DNA of 64,000 bases from Salinicoccus sesuvii (GTDB lineage: Bacteria; Bacillota; Bacilli; Staphylococcales; Salinicoccaceae). Within the stretch, counting starts at the first letter, position 1. Each line of letters starts with the position of its first letter. Positions 50,394 to 58,565 of the stretch are shown piece after piece. The DNA is taken from positions 124,001 through 188,000 of the forward strand of contig NZ_JBHRWV010000009.1 in NCBI RefSeq assembly GCF_042648145.1, in the 5' to 3' direction. The notes under the pieces were generated by a model, which was not told the origin of the DNA, did no database searches, and saw only the letters and a program-made list of their open reading frames with translations. Position numbers and translations under genes: made by a program.

Positions 50394-51123
50394 TTCTCAG
50401 CACTTCCATTATACGTTCATAATACGACTGGCTCGATCGCGGTCCGCTCTCCCGCACAATATCTATTGTATCCACAAGCTTCCCTTTCTCTAAAACTGCT
50501 GCCCGATGACACAGAGCTTTTATTACACCCAATTCATGAGTGACAATGACAACGGTCATATCGTATTCGTCCCGTGCTTTATTGAGAACATCTGTAATTT
50601 CGTAGGTTGTATTTTCATCGAGCGCAGAAGTAGGCTCATCGCATAACAGTATGCGCGGACGTGTAATAAGCGCTCTTGCGATACCAACACGTTGCTTTTG
50701 GCCTCCAGAAAGTTCAGCGGGGTAACTATCGCGCTTATCGGCAAGACCAGTAAAATTTAGAACCTCATCGATGGTTAGGGCTTGGTCATACTTATGCAAC
50801 TTCAGAGGCAGAAGAATATTGTCCATCACTGTTTTGTTAGCTAGGAGGTTAAAATGTTGGAATATCATCCCTATATCCTTTTGGTGATTCCTGAGATTTC
50901 TTCCTTTAAGTTTATTGACTGTCGCGCCCCCGACTATAACTTGGCCGGAGTCTGGTGTCTCCAAAGCATTGATAAAACGCATCAATGTCGACTTACCGGC
51001 GCCACTTTCACCGATAATGCCGAATATCTCCCGCTCCCTAATAGACACATTAACATCATCCACGGCTTTGAACTGACCTTCCTTGCCGAGAAAAGATTTA
51101 GAAACCCCCATCATCTCTATCAT
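50386..51123 (-). CDS. MetN-like ABC transporter ATPase without NIL domain
   Basis: A 245-residue ATPase: Walker A GESGAGKS, signature LSGGQKQRVGIARAL, and Walker B ILLCDEPTSALD, with the MetN-type MIFQHFNLLANKTV. Typical MetN is about 340 residues with a C-terminal NIL (ACT-like) domain that binds methionine and causes feedback inhibition; this protein stops after the nucleotide-binding domain. GGAGG lies 8 nt before the ATG at 51123. No S-box precedes it. First gene of the operon. Confidence 0.88.
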   Translation of the reverse strand: MIEMMGVSKSFLGKEGQFKAVDDVNVSIREREIFGIIGESGAGKSTLMRFINALETPDSGQVIVGGATVNKLKGRNLRNHQKDIGMIFQHFNLLANKTVMDNILLPLKLHKYDQALTIDEVLNFTGLADKRDSYPAELSGGQKQRVGIARALITRPRILLCDEPTSALDENTTYEITDVLNKARDEYDMTVVIVTHELGVIKALCHRAAVLEKGKLVDTIDIVRESGPRSSQSYYERIMEVLRNE

Positions 51124-51321
51124 AAAATGTACCTCCACGGTTTCAATTCCTTCATTTGCTGTCGGATTTCAATAACATCACATAAACCCTCACAAGATAG
51201 AAGGAACTAAAATATTCTTTCAGCAATCCTGTTTCAAATTTTATCCTTCTACAGAGTGAGTTCCGCTACCAATGCACGAGGAATGGTTCAACCAGTCAGA
51301 CCATCTGCAGCCAAGGAACCT

Positions 51322-51894
51322 TCAGTCCAAACCAAGTCTTTCTTTATAACATTTTCTGCAGACCGGTACGTACTCCTCATCGCCAATCTGTATCGTTTCA
51401 CCAACATTGGTCGGACTGCCACCGAGAAGCCGCATATTCAACGTCGCTTTCTTATTACAGAACTGGCAGATCGTCTTCAGTTCATCAATCGCATCTGCCA
51501 GTTCAAGCAGCACTTGGCTCCCTGTAAACAGTTGGTTGCGGAAATCCGTCTTTAAACCAAAACATATGACAGGAATGTCGAGCTCGTCCGCGATATCACT
51601 TAGACGATAAACGTCCCTTTTCGACAGAAACTGCGCCTCGTCGACGACTACCGCATGCACCTGATTCTTCTCGTGGAGAGCTTTCACATCTTGGTATATG
51701 GTTTCTGTCACATACTCACATACCAGTTCAAGACCAATTCTGGACTTGATTTTTCTATATCCGCTTCTTGTGTCTATAGGGGTGGAATAAGCAAGGCACT
51801 GCTTCCCCTGCGTTGTATATTGGTGATGAGTCGTAATAATCTGATTACTTTTGTTGCTCTGCATCGTCCCATACCGGTAGTATAACTTCGCCAC
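51322..51894 (-). CDS. tdk: Thymidine kinase with altered P-loop
   Basis: A 190-residue type II thymidine kinase of the E. coli-like branch: VDEAQFLSKRDVYRL (Walker B-like), GLKTDFRNQLFTGSQ, and zinc cysteines in CQFCNKKA and CRKCYKE. The P-loop reads GTMQSNKS, with Asn where the usual GxMxSGKS has Gly. The start is GTG at 51894, 7 nt after GGAGG; the frame is open further upstream but that part is not protein-like. It salvages thymidine to dTMP if active. Monocistronic. Confidence 0.87.
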   Translation of the reverse strand: MAKLYYRYGTMQSNKSNQIITTHHQYTTQGKQCLAYSTPIDTRSGYRKIKSRIGLELVCEYVTETIYQDVKALHEKNQVHAVVVDEAQFLSKRDVYRLSDIADELDIPVICFGLKTDFRNQLFTGSQVLLELADAIDELKTICQFCNKKATLNMRLLGGSPTNVGETIQIGDEEYVPVCRKCYKERLGLD

Positions 51895-52052
51895 TTGAAT
51901 ACCTCCGACTTCATTTGTGCAAGGCACTTTTCTCATTGCTGTCCCGAGTGTGCAGATCCAGCATCCTAATGCTTCAATATTATACCTTCTTTTCTGTTTC
52001 ACTACAATTGTGCTGTGTGCAGAAAATACTTTGTTCATCTGTCACACTTAAT

Positions 52053-52081
52053 TCTTGACCTAAATACTAGGATATAATAAA
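52053..52081 (+). promoter_or_regulatory. Promoter of the YeeE/YedE gene
   Basis: TTGACC, 17 bases, TAAAAT, about 50 bases before the start codon; the TATAAT just upstream would leave a spacer of only 12. Confidence 0.5.
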
Positions 52082-52128
52082 ATGTCCAGATATTAAACAA
52101 ACTTTTCTTTACAAAAGGGGTTCTATCC

Positions 52129-53382
52129 ATGTCGACTAAGGTCCAACCAGTAAATGAAGTGAGAGATCCGGTAGCACGCCGCTCCCTCACTCTCGATCCG
52201 CCTCAAAAGTTGCTTGTTAGCGGTGGGCTCATTGCTAGCTCTATGCTATTTATATATCTTGCCGTTACACAATCAATCGCCCAGCCCATACTCATGCTCC
52301 TCGGATTGCTTCTCGGGTTTACATTATTTCATGCGCGCTTCGGTTTTACTTCTGCATTTAGGCGCATGATGTCCGTCGGCAACGGTCAGGCACTACGTGC
52401 TCATATGCTCATGTTGGCTGTTGCTGTCACGTTGTTCGCTCCAATCCTTGCATTTGGAATTTCATTCTTTGGCCAAGAAGTCGCTGGCTACGTCTCGCCG
52501 GTCGGCATCAGCCTGATTGTCGGGGCCTTTATATTCGGCATCGGCATGCAGCTCGGCGGGGGATGTGCCTCGGGGACGCTTTATGCCATCGGTGGCGGAC
52601 GCACGGTCATGTTCATCACCTTGATTTTCTTCATCATAGGTGCAACAGTTGGCGCGTATCATTTACCTTTTTGGACTGAGGAATTGCCCGCCTTTGAACC
52701 CATTTCACTTGCCACGTCCACAGGCTTCGGCTACGGCGGGGCATGGCTCGTTTCTATTATATTGTTCGGCCTGATTGCTTGGGTGACGGTCCTTATCGAA
52801 AAGAAGAGAAAGGCACCCAGAATAGCCCCCCTACCAACCACACAGGGTTGGAAGCGAGTATTCAGAGGTTCTTGGCCACTTTTTGCAGCAGCCATCGCAC
52901 TGGCTGTGCTTAACGCCCTTACATTGATGACACGAGGGACACCTTGGGGCATAACATCAGCTTTTGCGCTCTGGGGATCAAAAATAGCAGATATATTCGG
53001 TGTAGACGTTGCTTCTTGGGGATACTGGCAAGGCGAAAATGCTATAGCACTGGAATCTTCAATTTTCGCAGACTCTACTACTGTCCTCAATTTCGGCGTC
53101 ATTCTTGGTGCTTTTATTGCCTCAGCAGCGGGTGGCTTGTTCAGATTCAGCAAAATCACACTTGGTAATTTTTCTGCATCCGTTATTGGTGGACTGCTTA
53201 TGGGATACGGTGCACGTCTTGCATTTGGATGCAATATCGGAGCATATTTCGGTGGCATTGCATCATTCAGCCTACATGGCTATATATGGGGAATACTGGC
53301 ACTTGCAGGAACATTCCTAGCACTTTATCTTCGCCCGCTTTTTGGTCTTTCAGTGCCTAAATCCAATGACTCAGTATGCTGA
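52129..53382 (+). CDS. YeeE/YedE-family sulfur transporter
   Basis: A 417-residue membrane protein with two internally repeated transport units, each with the family's cysteine motif: LGGGCASGTLYAIGGG and FGCNIGAYFGGIAS. In characterised relatives (YeeE/TsuA) thiosulfate passes along such cysteines; other members carry different sulfur species. This fits the SQR-like, cstB and yeiH-like genes elsewhere in the window, but no sulfur gene adjoins it. Confidence 0.88.
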   Translation: MSTKVQPVNEVRDPVARRSLTLDPPQKLLVSGGLIASSMLFIYLAVTQSIAQPILMLLGLLLGFTLFHARFGFTSAFRRMMSVGNGQALRAHMLMLAVAVTLFAPILAFGISFFGQEVAGYVSPVGISLIVGAFIFGIGMQLGGGCASGTLYAIGGGRTVMFITLIFFIIGATVGAYHLPFWTEELPAFEPISLATSTGFGYGGAWLVSIILFGLIAWVTVLIEKKRKAPRIAPLPTTQGWKRVFRGSWPLFAAAIALAVLNALTLMTRGTPWGITSAFALWGSKIADIFGVDVASWGYWQGENAIALESSIFADSTTVLNFGVILGAFIASAAGGLFRFSKITLGNFSASVIGGLLMGYGARLAFGCNIGAYFGGIASFSLHGYIWGILALAGTFLALYLRPLFGLSVPKSNDSVC

Positions 53383-53386
53383 ACAG

Positions 53387-53416
53387 AGCAGGTTATCCCA
53401 ATCGGGATGGCCTGTT
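53387..53416 (+). terminator. Terminator of the YeeE/YedE gene
   Basis: AGGTTATCCC / GGGATGGCCT hairpin (two G-U pairs) followed by a long T-rich run. Confidence 0.8.
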
Positions 53417-53502
53417 TTTTAATTTTTTTTGCCACCATGATTAGAACCGTATCATTTAGGATAAAAGAAGAGTAAATAAAAGCTTTAAAGGGGAATAACA
53501 CA

Positions 53503-54930
53503 ATGAGAAACCAGACAAAGCAGTATATAAATGGTGAGTGGGTCGATAGTAATAGTGGCGAAACAATTGATGTCATTAACCCTGCCACAGGCGAGGCATT
53601 CGGTAGAATTGCTAAAGGGAATTCCGATGATGTCAACCAGGCCGTAGAAGCGGCGCACGCCGTTTATCTGGAGTTCCGTCATACACCTGTAGAGGATAGA
53701 CGCGCACTGCTCGATCGGATTGTGACGGAGTATGAAAATCGCAAGGAGGATCTGATTGAAACGATTACGGATGAACTTGGCTCTCCACTAAAAATGTCCG
53801 AAGAAACACACTACCAAGCCGGACTCAACCACTTTCAGGCTGCTAGAGACGCGCTAGATACTTTTGAGTTCGAAGAACAAAGAGGAGAGCACTTGGTCGT
53901 CAAGGAAGCTATTGGTGTTGCTGGTTTGATTACACCATGGAACTTCCCAACTAACCAGACCGCACTGAAGTTGGCAGGCGCCATCGCTGCTGGTAGCCCT
54001 GTCGTTATGAAGCCGTCCGAAGAAACACCATTTGCGGCAATTATACTTGCTGAGATTTTCGACAAGGCCGGTGTGCCGAAAGGTGTCTTCAACCTCGTTA
54101 ATGGAAACGGAGAAGGTGTCGGCGATCCACTTAGTGAACATCCGAAAGTACGCATGATGTCCTTTACGGGATCCGGACCTACCGGTTCCAAAATCATGGA
54201 AAAAGCAAGTAAGGATTTTAAAAAGGTCTCTCTTGAACTGGGTGGTAAATCTCCGCTCATAATCTTAGAAGACGCCGATATTGCGGAAGCTGCAAAACTT
54301 GCAGTAAGAAAAGTCGTTGCTAATTCTGGGCAGGTGTGTACTGCAGGGACAAGGACATTGATACCTGAATCGAAAAAAGAAGCCTTTCTTGAAGCTGCGA
54401 AACAGGAGATGGAGCAAGTCAAAGTAGGTGAGCCACGTGAAGAGGGGACGACAATAGGTCCATTAATCAGTAGAAAGCAGTTCGATACAGTCCAATCCTA
54501 TATTGAAGAAGGGACAAAAGAGGGGGCCACTCTGTTCTATGGCGGTAGTGGACAACCCGAAACCCTAGATAAAGGGTACTATGTTAAGCCAACGATATTC
54601 TCTGACGTTACAAACGACATGACGATTGCACAAGAGGAGATATTTGGACCTGTAATGTCAGTCATCACATATAAAGATCTTGATGAGGCCATCAAAATTG
54701 CCAACGACACGAAGTACGGCCTTGCTGGATATGTATTTGGTGAAGATATGGAGACACTCAAGCACGTTGCCCGCAGTATTGAGGCAGGTACCGTTGAGAT
54801 TAATGGTGCAAAAGGTCGTCCCGATTTGCCGTTCGGTGGCTACAAGCAGTCAGGTCTCGGCCGTGAGTGGGGCGATTATGGCATCGAGGAATTTCTCGAA
54901 ATCAAATCCATCAAAGGTTATTTTAAATAA
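53503..54930 (+). CDS. NAD(P)-dependent aldehyde dehydrogenase
   Basis: A 475-residue aldehyde dehydrogenase: WNFPTNQTALKLAGAIAAG, general base in LELGGKSPLI, catalytic Cys in NSGQVCTAGTRT, and EEIFGPVMSV near the end. The C-terminus LPFGGYKQSGLGREWGDYG is typical of broad-specificity staphylococcal ALDHs. The substrate is unknown. A weak GGGG site precedes the ATG. The dha operon starts 65 bases later on the same strand, past a hairpin without T-run. Confidence 0.93.
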   Translation: MRNQTKQYINGEWVDSNSGETIDVINPATGEAFGRIAKGNSDDVNQAVEAAHAVYLEFRHTPVEDRRALLDRIVTEYENRKEDLIETITDELGSPLKMSEETHYQAGLNHFQAARDALDTFEFEEQRGEHLVVKEAIGVAGLITPWNFPTNQTALKLAGAIAAGSPVVMKPSEETPFAAIILAEIFDKAGVPKGVFNLVNGNGEGVGDPLSEHPKVRMMSFTGSGPTGSKIMEKASKDFKKVSLELGGKSPLIILEDADIAEAAKLAVRKVVANSGQVCTAGTRTLIPESKKEAFLEAAKQEMEQVKVGEPREEGTTIGPLISRKQFDTVQSYIEEGTKEGATLFYGGSGQPETLDKGYYVKPTIFSDVTNDMTIAQEEIFGPVMSVITYKDLDEAIKIANDTKYGLAGYVFGEDMETLKHVARSIEAGTVEINGAKGRPDLPFGGYKQSGLGREWGDYGIEEFLEIKSIKGYFK

Positions 54931-54940
54931 TAAGCGATAC

Positions 54941-54967
54941 TACCCCGATTCGTTATGAATTGGGGTA
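54941..54967 (+). promoter_or_regulatory. Hairpin between the aldehyde dehydrogenase and dhaK genes
   Basis: TACCCC-G-ATTC pairs with GAAT-T-GGGGTA around a 5-base loop. No T-run follows, so it is a poor terminator; it could be an operator or an mRNA processing structure. It ends 29 bases before the dhaK start. Confidence 0.45.
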
Positions 54968-54995
54968 TAAGTATTGGTGAGAAGGAGGAAAAGGA

Positions 54996-55961
54996 ATGAA
55001 AAAACTTGTGAATCAACGAGAAAATTTTTTGGGCGATATGTTAGATGGACTAAAATTGCGCGATTCGAACATCGAAATCCTAGAAGAAACGATTGTAGTG
55101 AGGAAGGAAAGGAAAAAGAGTGGTGTTGCACTTGTTTCAGGTGGTGGAAGTGGACACGAACCAGCGCACGCAGGCTATGTTGCTGAAGGGATGCTAGATG
55201 CTGCGGTGTGTGGAGAGGTGTTCACTTCTCCAACTCCAGATAAAGTACTCGCTGCAATAAAGGCAGTAGATAACGGAGACGGTGTATTGCTCATTATTAA
55301 GAATTACAGTGGCGATGTTATGAACTTCGAAATGGCACAGGAAATGGCACAAGCAGAAGGCCACAATGTAGCTTCTATTATTGTCAAAGACGACGTAGCG
55401 ATTGACAACGAAGAACAGAGGCGTGGGGTTGCAGGTACTGTCATTGTCCATAAGTATGCTGGGTACCTGTCGGATCAGAACTTGTCGTTAGATCAAATCA
55501 CCGAGAAAGTGGAAACAATGATGGAAACCCTTTATTCCATCGGTATGGCAATAGAACCCTGTTTAGTTCCAACCACTGGAGAATATGGCTTTAATCTTGC
55601 TGAAGATGAGATGGAGATCGGTATTGGTATACACGGGGAAAAGGGAATATACCGTGAGAAGTCGGAAACTGTAGATAAGATTGTGAACCGATTATTGGAA
55701 GAACTTTTTAAGCACACAAAAAGTTCACGATTGATTGTTATGGTTAACGGTATGGGTGGTACGCCGGATAGCGAGCTCAGCATAGCTGCAAAATATGTGA
55801 TGGAAAACCTGAGCTCTCGCGAAGTTACTGTTTCGAAACTACTCGTTGGAGACTATATGACTGCACTCGATATGCAAGGGTTCTCGCTTACTGTCCTAGA
55901 TGAGAACCAAACAGTTTTGGATGCTCTAGAAGCAAAAACTGATTCCAAATATTTCAAATAG
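54996..55961 (+). CDS. dhaK: PTS-dependent dihydroxyacetone kinase, substrate-binding subunit DhaK
   Basis: A 321-residue DhaK: LVSGGGSGHEPAHAGYV at the N-terminus, the covalent substrate His in GIGIHGEKGIYR, and MVNGMGGTPDSELSI. It binds dihydroxyacetone as a hemiaminal for phosphorylation by DhaL-ADP. AAGGAGG lies 8 nt before the ATG. It starts the dhaKLM operon, with dhaL 13 bases later. Confidence 0.96.
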   Translation: MKKLVNQRENFLGDMLDGLKLRDSNIEILEETIVVRKERKKSGVALVSGGGSGHEPAHAGYVAEGMLDAAVCGEVFTSPTPDKVLAAIKAVDNGDGVLLIIKNYSGDVMNFEMAQEMAQAEGHNVASIIVKDDVAIDNEEQRRGVAGTVIVHKYAGYLSDQNLSLDQITEKVETMMETLYSIGMAIEPCLVPTTGEYGFNLAEDEMEIGIGIHGEKGIYREKSETVDKIVNRLLEELFKHTKSSRLIVMVNGMGGTPDSELSIAAKYVMENLSSREVTVSKLLVGDYMTALDMQGFSLTVLDENQTVLDALEAKTDSKYFK

Positions 55962-55974
55962 GAGGTTCTAAAAA

Positions 55975-56556
55975 GTGAATGGTGACCAACTGCTTCGACA
56001 GATGCATGGATTGAAGTCTGTTTTTGAGAATAAGGAAAGTGAGCTCACAAGTCTTGATCGTGAAATTGGCGATGGTGACCACGGCGTAAATATGAAACGA
56101 GGGTTTTCGGCTGTCAGCGAGAAAGTCTCAGCAGGATCCGCCCCAGAAGTTATGAGGCAGACAGGGATGACCTTAATGAGTTCAATTGGTGGAGCAAGTG
56201 GACCACTTTATGGTTTCAGCTTTGTGAAAATGAGCGAAGTCGCCAAAGAAGATATCGACAAAGAAAACCTAATTGAAATTCTAGATACTTTTGCTGCTAC
56301 AGTAGCCAGCAAGGGGAAGGTAGAGGGGGGCGAGAAGACAATGTACGATGTCATTTCCAAATCCTCAGAGCTTCTACGTAAAACCGGTGCGCTCAAGCTC
56401 GATGACCTTCAATCCTTGGCCCAAGACACAGAAGAGATGATGGCGACCAAAGGTCGTGCTGCATATTTCAAAGAACAATCGAGAGGCACGATAGACCCTG
56501 GTGCACAAAGTGCTGTCTATGTTATCCACGCCTTAGGAGAGGGTGTTGCAGAATGA
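55975..56556 (+). CDS. dhaL: Dihydroxyacetone kinase subunit DhaL
   Basis: A 193-residue nucleotide-binding subunit: the Mg-ADP aspartates are in DREIGDGDHGVNMKRGF, and GGASGPLYG and ARGRAAYFKEQSRGTIDPGAQS (around GTIDPGA) are conserved. It carries ADP permanently and is rephosphorylated by DhaM. It starts at GTG, 9 nt after AGGAGG. Its stop overlaps the dhaM ATG by 4 bases. Confidence 0.95.
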   Translation: MNGDQLLRQMHGLKSVFENKESELTSLDREIGDGDHGVNMKRGFSAVSEKVSAGSAPEVMRQTGMTLMSSIGGASGPLYGFSFVKMSEVAKEDIDKENLIEILDTFAATVASKGKVEGGEKTMYDVISKSSELLRKTGALKLDDLQSLAQDTEEMMATKGRAAYFKEQSRGTIDPGAQSAVYVIHALGEGVAE

Positions 56557-56915
56557 CGGAAATTTTGATTATCAGTCACAGTAGAGATATAGCTGAGGGG
56601 ACTAAAGCGCTCATTTCTCAAATGGCAAAAAAAACAGTTGTTCAAGCCTCAGGTGGCATGGATGGCGGTATCGGTACTAGCGTCGATCAGATCAATGATA
56701 TGCTTAGATATGTCCAGGAAGATACGATTTGCTTCTACGATATTGGTTCCAGCAAAATGAACCTTGAAATGGCAGTAGAAATGTATGAGGGCAATCACAC
56801 ACTTCATATTTCCGAGGCACCCATCGTTGAGGGTAGTTTCTTAGCTGCTGTTGAAAATAGCATCGGTACAGAGATTCACACTATCATTGATAAGCTGAAT
56901 GAAATGAAGAAATAA
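56553..56915 (+). CDS. dhaM: Dihydroxyacetone kinase phosphotransfer subunit DhaM
   Basis: A 120-residue protein equal to a single EIIA(mannose)-type domain, the short DhaM form of Bacillota (E. coli DhaM also carries HPr and EI-like domains). The phospho-histidine is in LIISHSRDIAEG; VVQASGGMDGGIGTSVDQI follows. It takes phosphate from HPr and passes it to ADP on DhaL. Translationally coupled to dhaL. Confidence 0.94.
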   Translation: MTEILIISHSRDIAEGTKALISQMAKKTVVQASGGMDGGIGTSVDQINDMLRYVQEDTICFYDIGSSKMNLEMAVEMYEGNHTLHISEAPIVEGSFLAAVENSIGTEIHTIIDKLNEMKK

Positions 56916-56922
56916 ACGAGAT

Positions 56923-56951
56923 AATTCGCAGTTTTCATATAGAACTGCGGA
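56923..56951 (+). terminator. Terminator of dhaKLM
   Basis: ATTCGCAGTT / AACTGCGGAT hairpin followed by TTTTTAGTTTT. Confidence 0.85.
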
Positions 56952-56957
56952 TTTTTT

Positions 56958-57502
56958 AGTTTTCTTTATTTTACAACTCACAATATACTATTTTGAGTGA
57001 GTGAAGCGGTCTATTATATAACGATGCAACGGCGTTATATAAATAATGATATACACCTACATACAGCAATTCACAATGTTAAAAGGAGCAATGTATCGTT
57101 CTTCTAATAATATGTCCTCGTTATGGCGACTACGAATAGCCTCATCTCAAATTCCATTTTATGTTTGTTTTAGCATCCATTTTAATGTTATTTTAAACTA
57201 TATTGTGCGCTTATCATTTTACAAAACCCTTACATATCATTGATAATTATAAATACCAACAGTATCTTAAGTGCTACTGACTACTGATGAATCATTTCCT
57301 CAGGAGGGCAGAACAAAGAGACGATAAAAATAAAATACAGTATAATTGATATCTTGGATTCCACTCTGTCGCCGCCCTTCTTGTTAGGAGGAGCTACAAA
57401 ATCTTACCATTACCTACTTGTCTATGGAATCCATTGTTCATCCGTGGCTAAATCATGTGAACCATCTGAAAGTAGAGAAATTGAAAAGGAAGGCTGAGTG
57501 GA
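56958..57502. promoter_or_regulatory. Long upstream region of the carotenoid cluster
   Basis: About 545 bases with no supported gene; a 65-codon ORF at 57046-57243 has no usable ribosome binding site. It holds a 10-bp perfect inverted repeat (TTATATAACG, 9 bases, CGTTATATAA; 57014-57042), a promoter candidate TTACAA-17-GATAAT (57219-57247), a TATAAT at 57341-57346, and GGATTCCA (57356-57363) facing TGGAATCC (57425-57432), which would close a 61-base loop in the leader. No good sigma-B site is visible, although S. aureus crt is sigma-B dependent. Confidence 0.5.
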
Positions 57503-58564
57503 ATGAATAGAGAGATCGACTTGAGAAGCCAGAGAAAAGACGAACACGTTAGACATGCTCTTAATCAGAATATTGATGGAATAGATTCTGATTTCAACCA
57601 TGTTCATTTTGTTCATCACTCCATCCCTTCCTTCAATATGGAGGAAGTAGACCTTTCGACTCGTATCGGTCCACTAGAAATTAGCCAGCCACTCTACATC
57701 AATGCCATGACAGGCGGTAGTGAATGGACGCGAACAATCAATGGCAAACTAGCCGAAGTTGCCAATGCCACAGGAGTACCTATGGCAGTCGGCTCCATGC
57801 ATGTTGCTCTGAAGCACCCAGAACTTGCAGATTCTTTCACTATTGTCAGAAGTCGCAATCCAAATGGTCTCATCTTTGCGAATGTCGGGGCTGATGTTTC
57901 GCTAGAAGGTGCAGAGCGTGCAATTGAGATGATTGACGCAGATGCGTTACAAATCCATATCAATGCTCCACAAGAACTCATCATGCCAGAGGGTGATCGC
58001 AACTTTAATATATGGCGTAGTAATATCGAGAACATCGTACAGCACGTCAAAGTCCCTGTCATTGTTAAAGAAGTTGGATTTGGTATGAGTAGGGAAACAC
58101 TTCAGATCCTCAAAGATATCGGTGTTAAATACGCAGACGTGAGCGGGAGAGGTGGTACGAATTTCGCTTCAATAGAAAATACTCGTCGCGAGAATAAGGA
58201 CATGGACTACCTCAAAAACTGGGGCCTTTCTACAGCAATTTCGCTGCTCGAAGCTGAATCATTCGTTGATGATATGTCGATCCTAGCCAGTGGAGGCGTC
58301 AGAACACCGCTTGATGCCATGAAATGTCTTGCTCTTGGTGCCAAGGCGGTAGGAATGTCTCGGACAATGCTCGAAAAGGTGGAATATAATGGTGTTGAGT
58401 CAGCGATTGAGTATATTCATCAATTCCGTCGCCAGATGGACAAAATTTCCGTTATGATCAATGCAAAAAGTATGGAAGAAATCACTAGAAGCTCGATTGT
58501 TTTCAGCCCTGAAATTCTTTCTTGGCAGAAACAGCGTTCGCTACATACCCGAGGGAGCCATTAA
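57503..58564 (+). CDS. fni: Type 2 isopentenyl-diphosphate delta-isomerase
   Basis: A 353-residue FMN-dependent IPP isomerase (Fni/Idi-2). Conserved blocks are INAMTGGSEWT, MAVGSMHVALKHPE, LQIHINAPQELIMPEGDRNF, VIVKEVGFGMSRET, DVSGRGGTNFASIENTRR and SGGVRTPLDAMKCLALGAKAVGMS. It interconverts IPP and DMAPP, the precursors of farnesyl diphosphate. It lies one base before crtN, so isoprenoid supply is tied to carotenoid synthesis. In S. aureus fni is not part of the crt operon. Confidence 0.95.
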   Translation: MNREIDLRSQRKDEHVRHALNQNIDGIDSDFNHVHFVHHSIPSFNMEEVDLSTRIGPLEISQPLYINAMTGGSEWTRTINGKLAEVANATGVPMAVGSMHVALKHPELADSFTIVRSRNPNGLIFANVGADVSLEGAERAIEMIDADALQIHINAPQELIMPEGDRNFNIWRSNIENIVQHVKVPVIVKEVGFGMSRETLQILKDIGVKYADVSGRGGTNFASIENTRRENKDMDYLKNWGLSTAISLLEAESFVDDMSILASGGVRTPLDAMKCLALGAKAVGMSRTMLEKVEYNGVESAIEYIHQFRRQMDKISVMINAKSMEEITRSSIVFSPEILSWQKQRSLHTRGSH

Positions 58565-58565
58565 A

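Noticed and set aside
51895..52038. N-terminal extension of the thymidine kinase ORF
   Set aside because: The GTG at 51894 has a well-spaced GGAGG and gives the family's exact N-terminus; the extension does not resemble any kinase.
57046..57243. 65-codon ORF upstream of the carotenoid cluster
   Set aside because: The only Shine-Dalgarno-like sequence lies inside the ORF with 2-base spacing, and the composition follows A+T-rich DNA.
58461..58565. N-terminal extension of crtN into fni
   Set aside because: The overlap would encode an atypical segment; the ATG at 58566 begins directly before the FAD motif as in other CrtN proteins.
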